Below are positions 14,014 through 14,107 of a stretch of 14,107 bases of DNA, in pieces. The DNA is taken from positions 1 through 14,107 of the forward strand of contig DBXP01000037.1 in assembly GCA_002309575.1 (NCBI GenBank). Reading direction: 5' to 3'. The notes under the pieces are model-generated. The model was not told where the DNA came from. It saw only the letters and a program-made list of their open reading frames with translations, and made no database searches. The DNA comes from a bacterium UBP6_UBA1209. Lineage in GTDB: Bacteria; UBP6; UBA1177. Both the position numbers and the translations under genes were made by a program. Each line of letters opens with the position of its first letter. The first letter of the stretch is position 1.

Positions 14014-14107
14014 TGCCACGGGGCTCCGGCAAATTCGGATCACTACCTCACACAACGGACATAGACTTCATGATTGTTCGTCTTACTTTTGGTGTACACC
14101 TGAGCGG

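Noticed and set aside
14014..14107. tRNA, terminator or new gene after tgt
   Set aside because: No cloverleaf, no hairpin with a T-run and no frame with a ribosome site could be supported in these 94 bases.

Overview
The window is chromosomal DNA from a bacterium with a Gram-negative-type envelope: it has a lipobox lipoprotein, secreted proteins and a YbdG-type MscS channel. The core genes yceD-rpmF-plsX, dxs and tgt are bacterial housekeeping genes. Exported proteins carry long Asp-rich linkers, and one carries thrombospondin type-3 repeats. That style is common in Myxococcota and other former deltaproteobacterial groups and in many uncultured lineages. I cannot assign a phylum from this sequence, and this is only a weak inference.

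Region 1 (1-1253) is AT-rich and decayed. On the minus strand lie a Phd/YefM-type antitoxin that lacks its start and has a one-base frameshift in an A8 run, and what looks like only the last ~25-30 codons of a RelE-type toxin. Head-to-head with them, on the plus strand, is the C-terminal ~260 codons of a DUF4143-type AAA+ ATPase without its P-loop half. Both 5' ends stop at the same point (about 471-477), which looks like one deletion or recombination junction. Region 2 (1254-1632) has no gene. It holds a 20-bp direct repeat in two copies, a 42-bp imperfect dyad and a strong sigma70-type promoter at 1578-1605.

Region 3 (1633-3293, plus) is the yceD(DUF177)-rpmF-plsX operon, linking ribosome assembly and phospholipid synthesis. 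The fabH that often follows is absent. Region 4 (3325-9741, minus) is a convergent gene row read in the order dxs, secreted thermolysin/fungalysin-like metalloprotease, beta-lactamase-fold serine hydrolase, and membrane-anchored TraB/PrgY-family protein. Spacings are 17, 5 and 62 bp, so the first three are probably one transcript. The TraB gene may also have its own promoter.

Region 5 (9742-9915) is a divergent promoter region. Region 6 (9916-14013, plus) holds a large surface lipoprotein with an Asp/Gly linker and C-terminal TSP3 repeats, an MscS-family channel and tgt. The mscS and tgt reading frames overlap by 4 bp, with a TTG start for tgt. The last 94 bases carry nothing I recognise.

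I found no clear new multi-gene system. The most notable items are the double-truncated toxin-antitoxin/ATPase relic, the short Cys-containing C-terminus after an Asp-rich stalk on the metalloprotease, and the metalloprotease-serine hydrolase-TraB gene row behind dxs.
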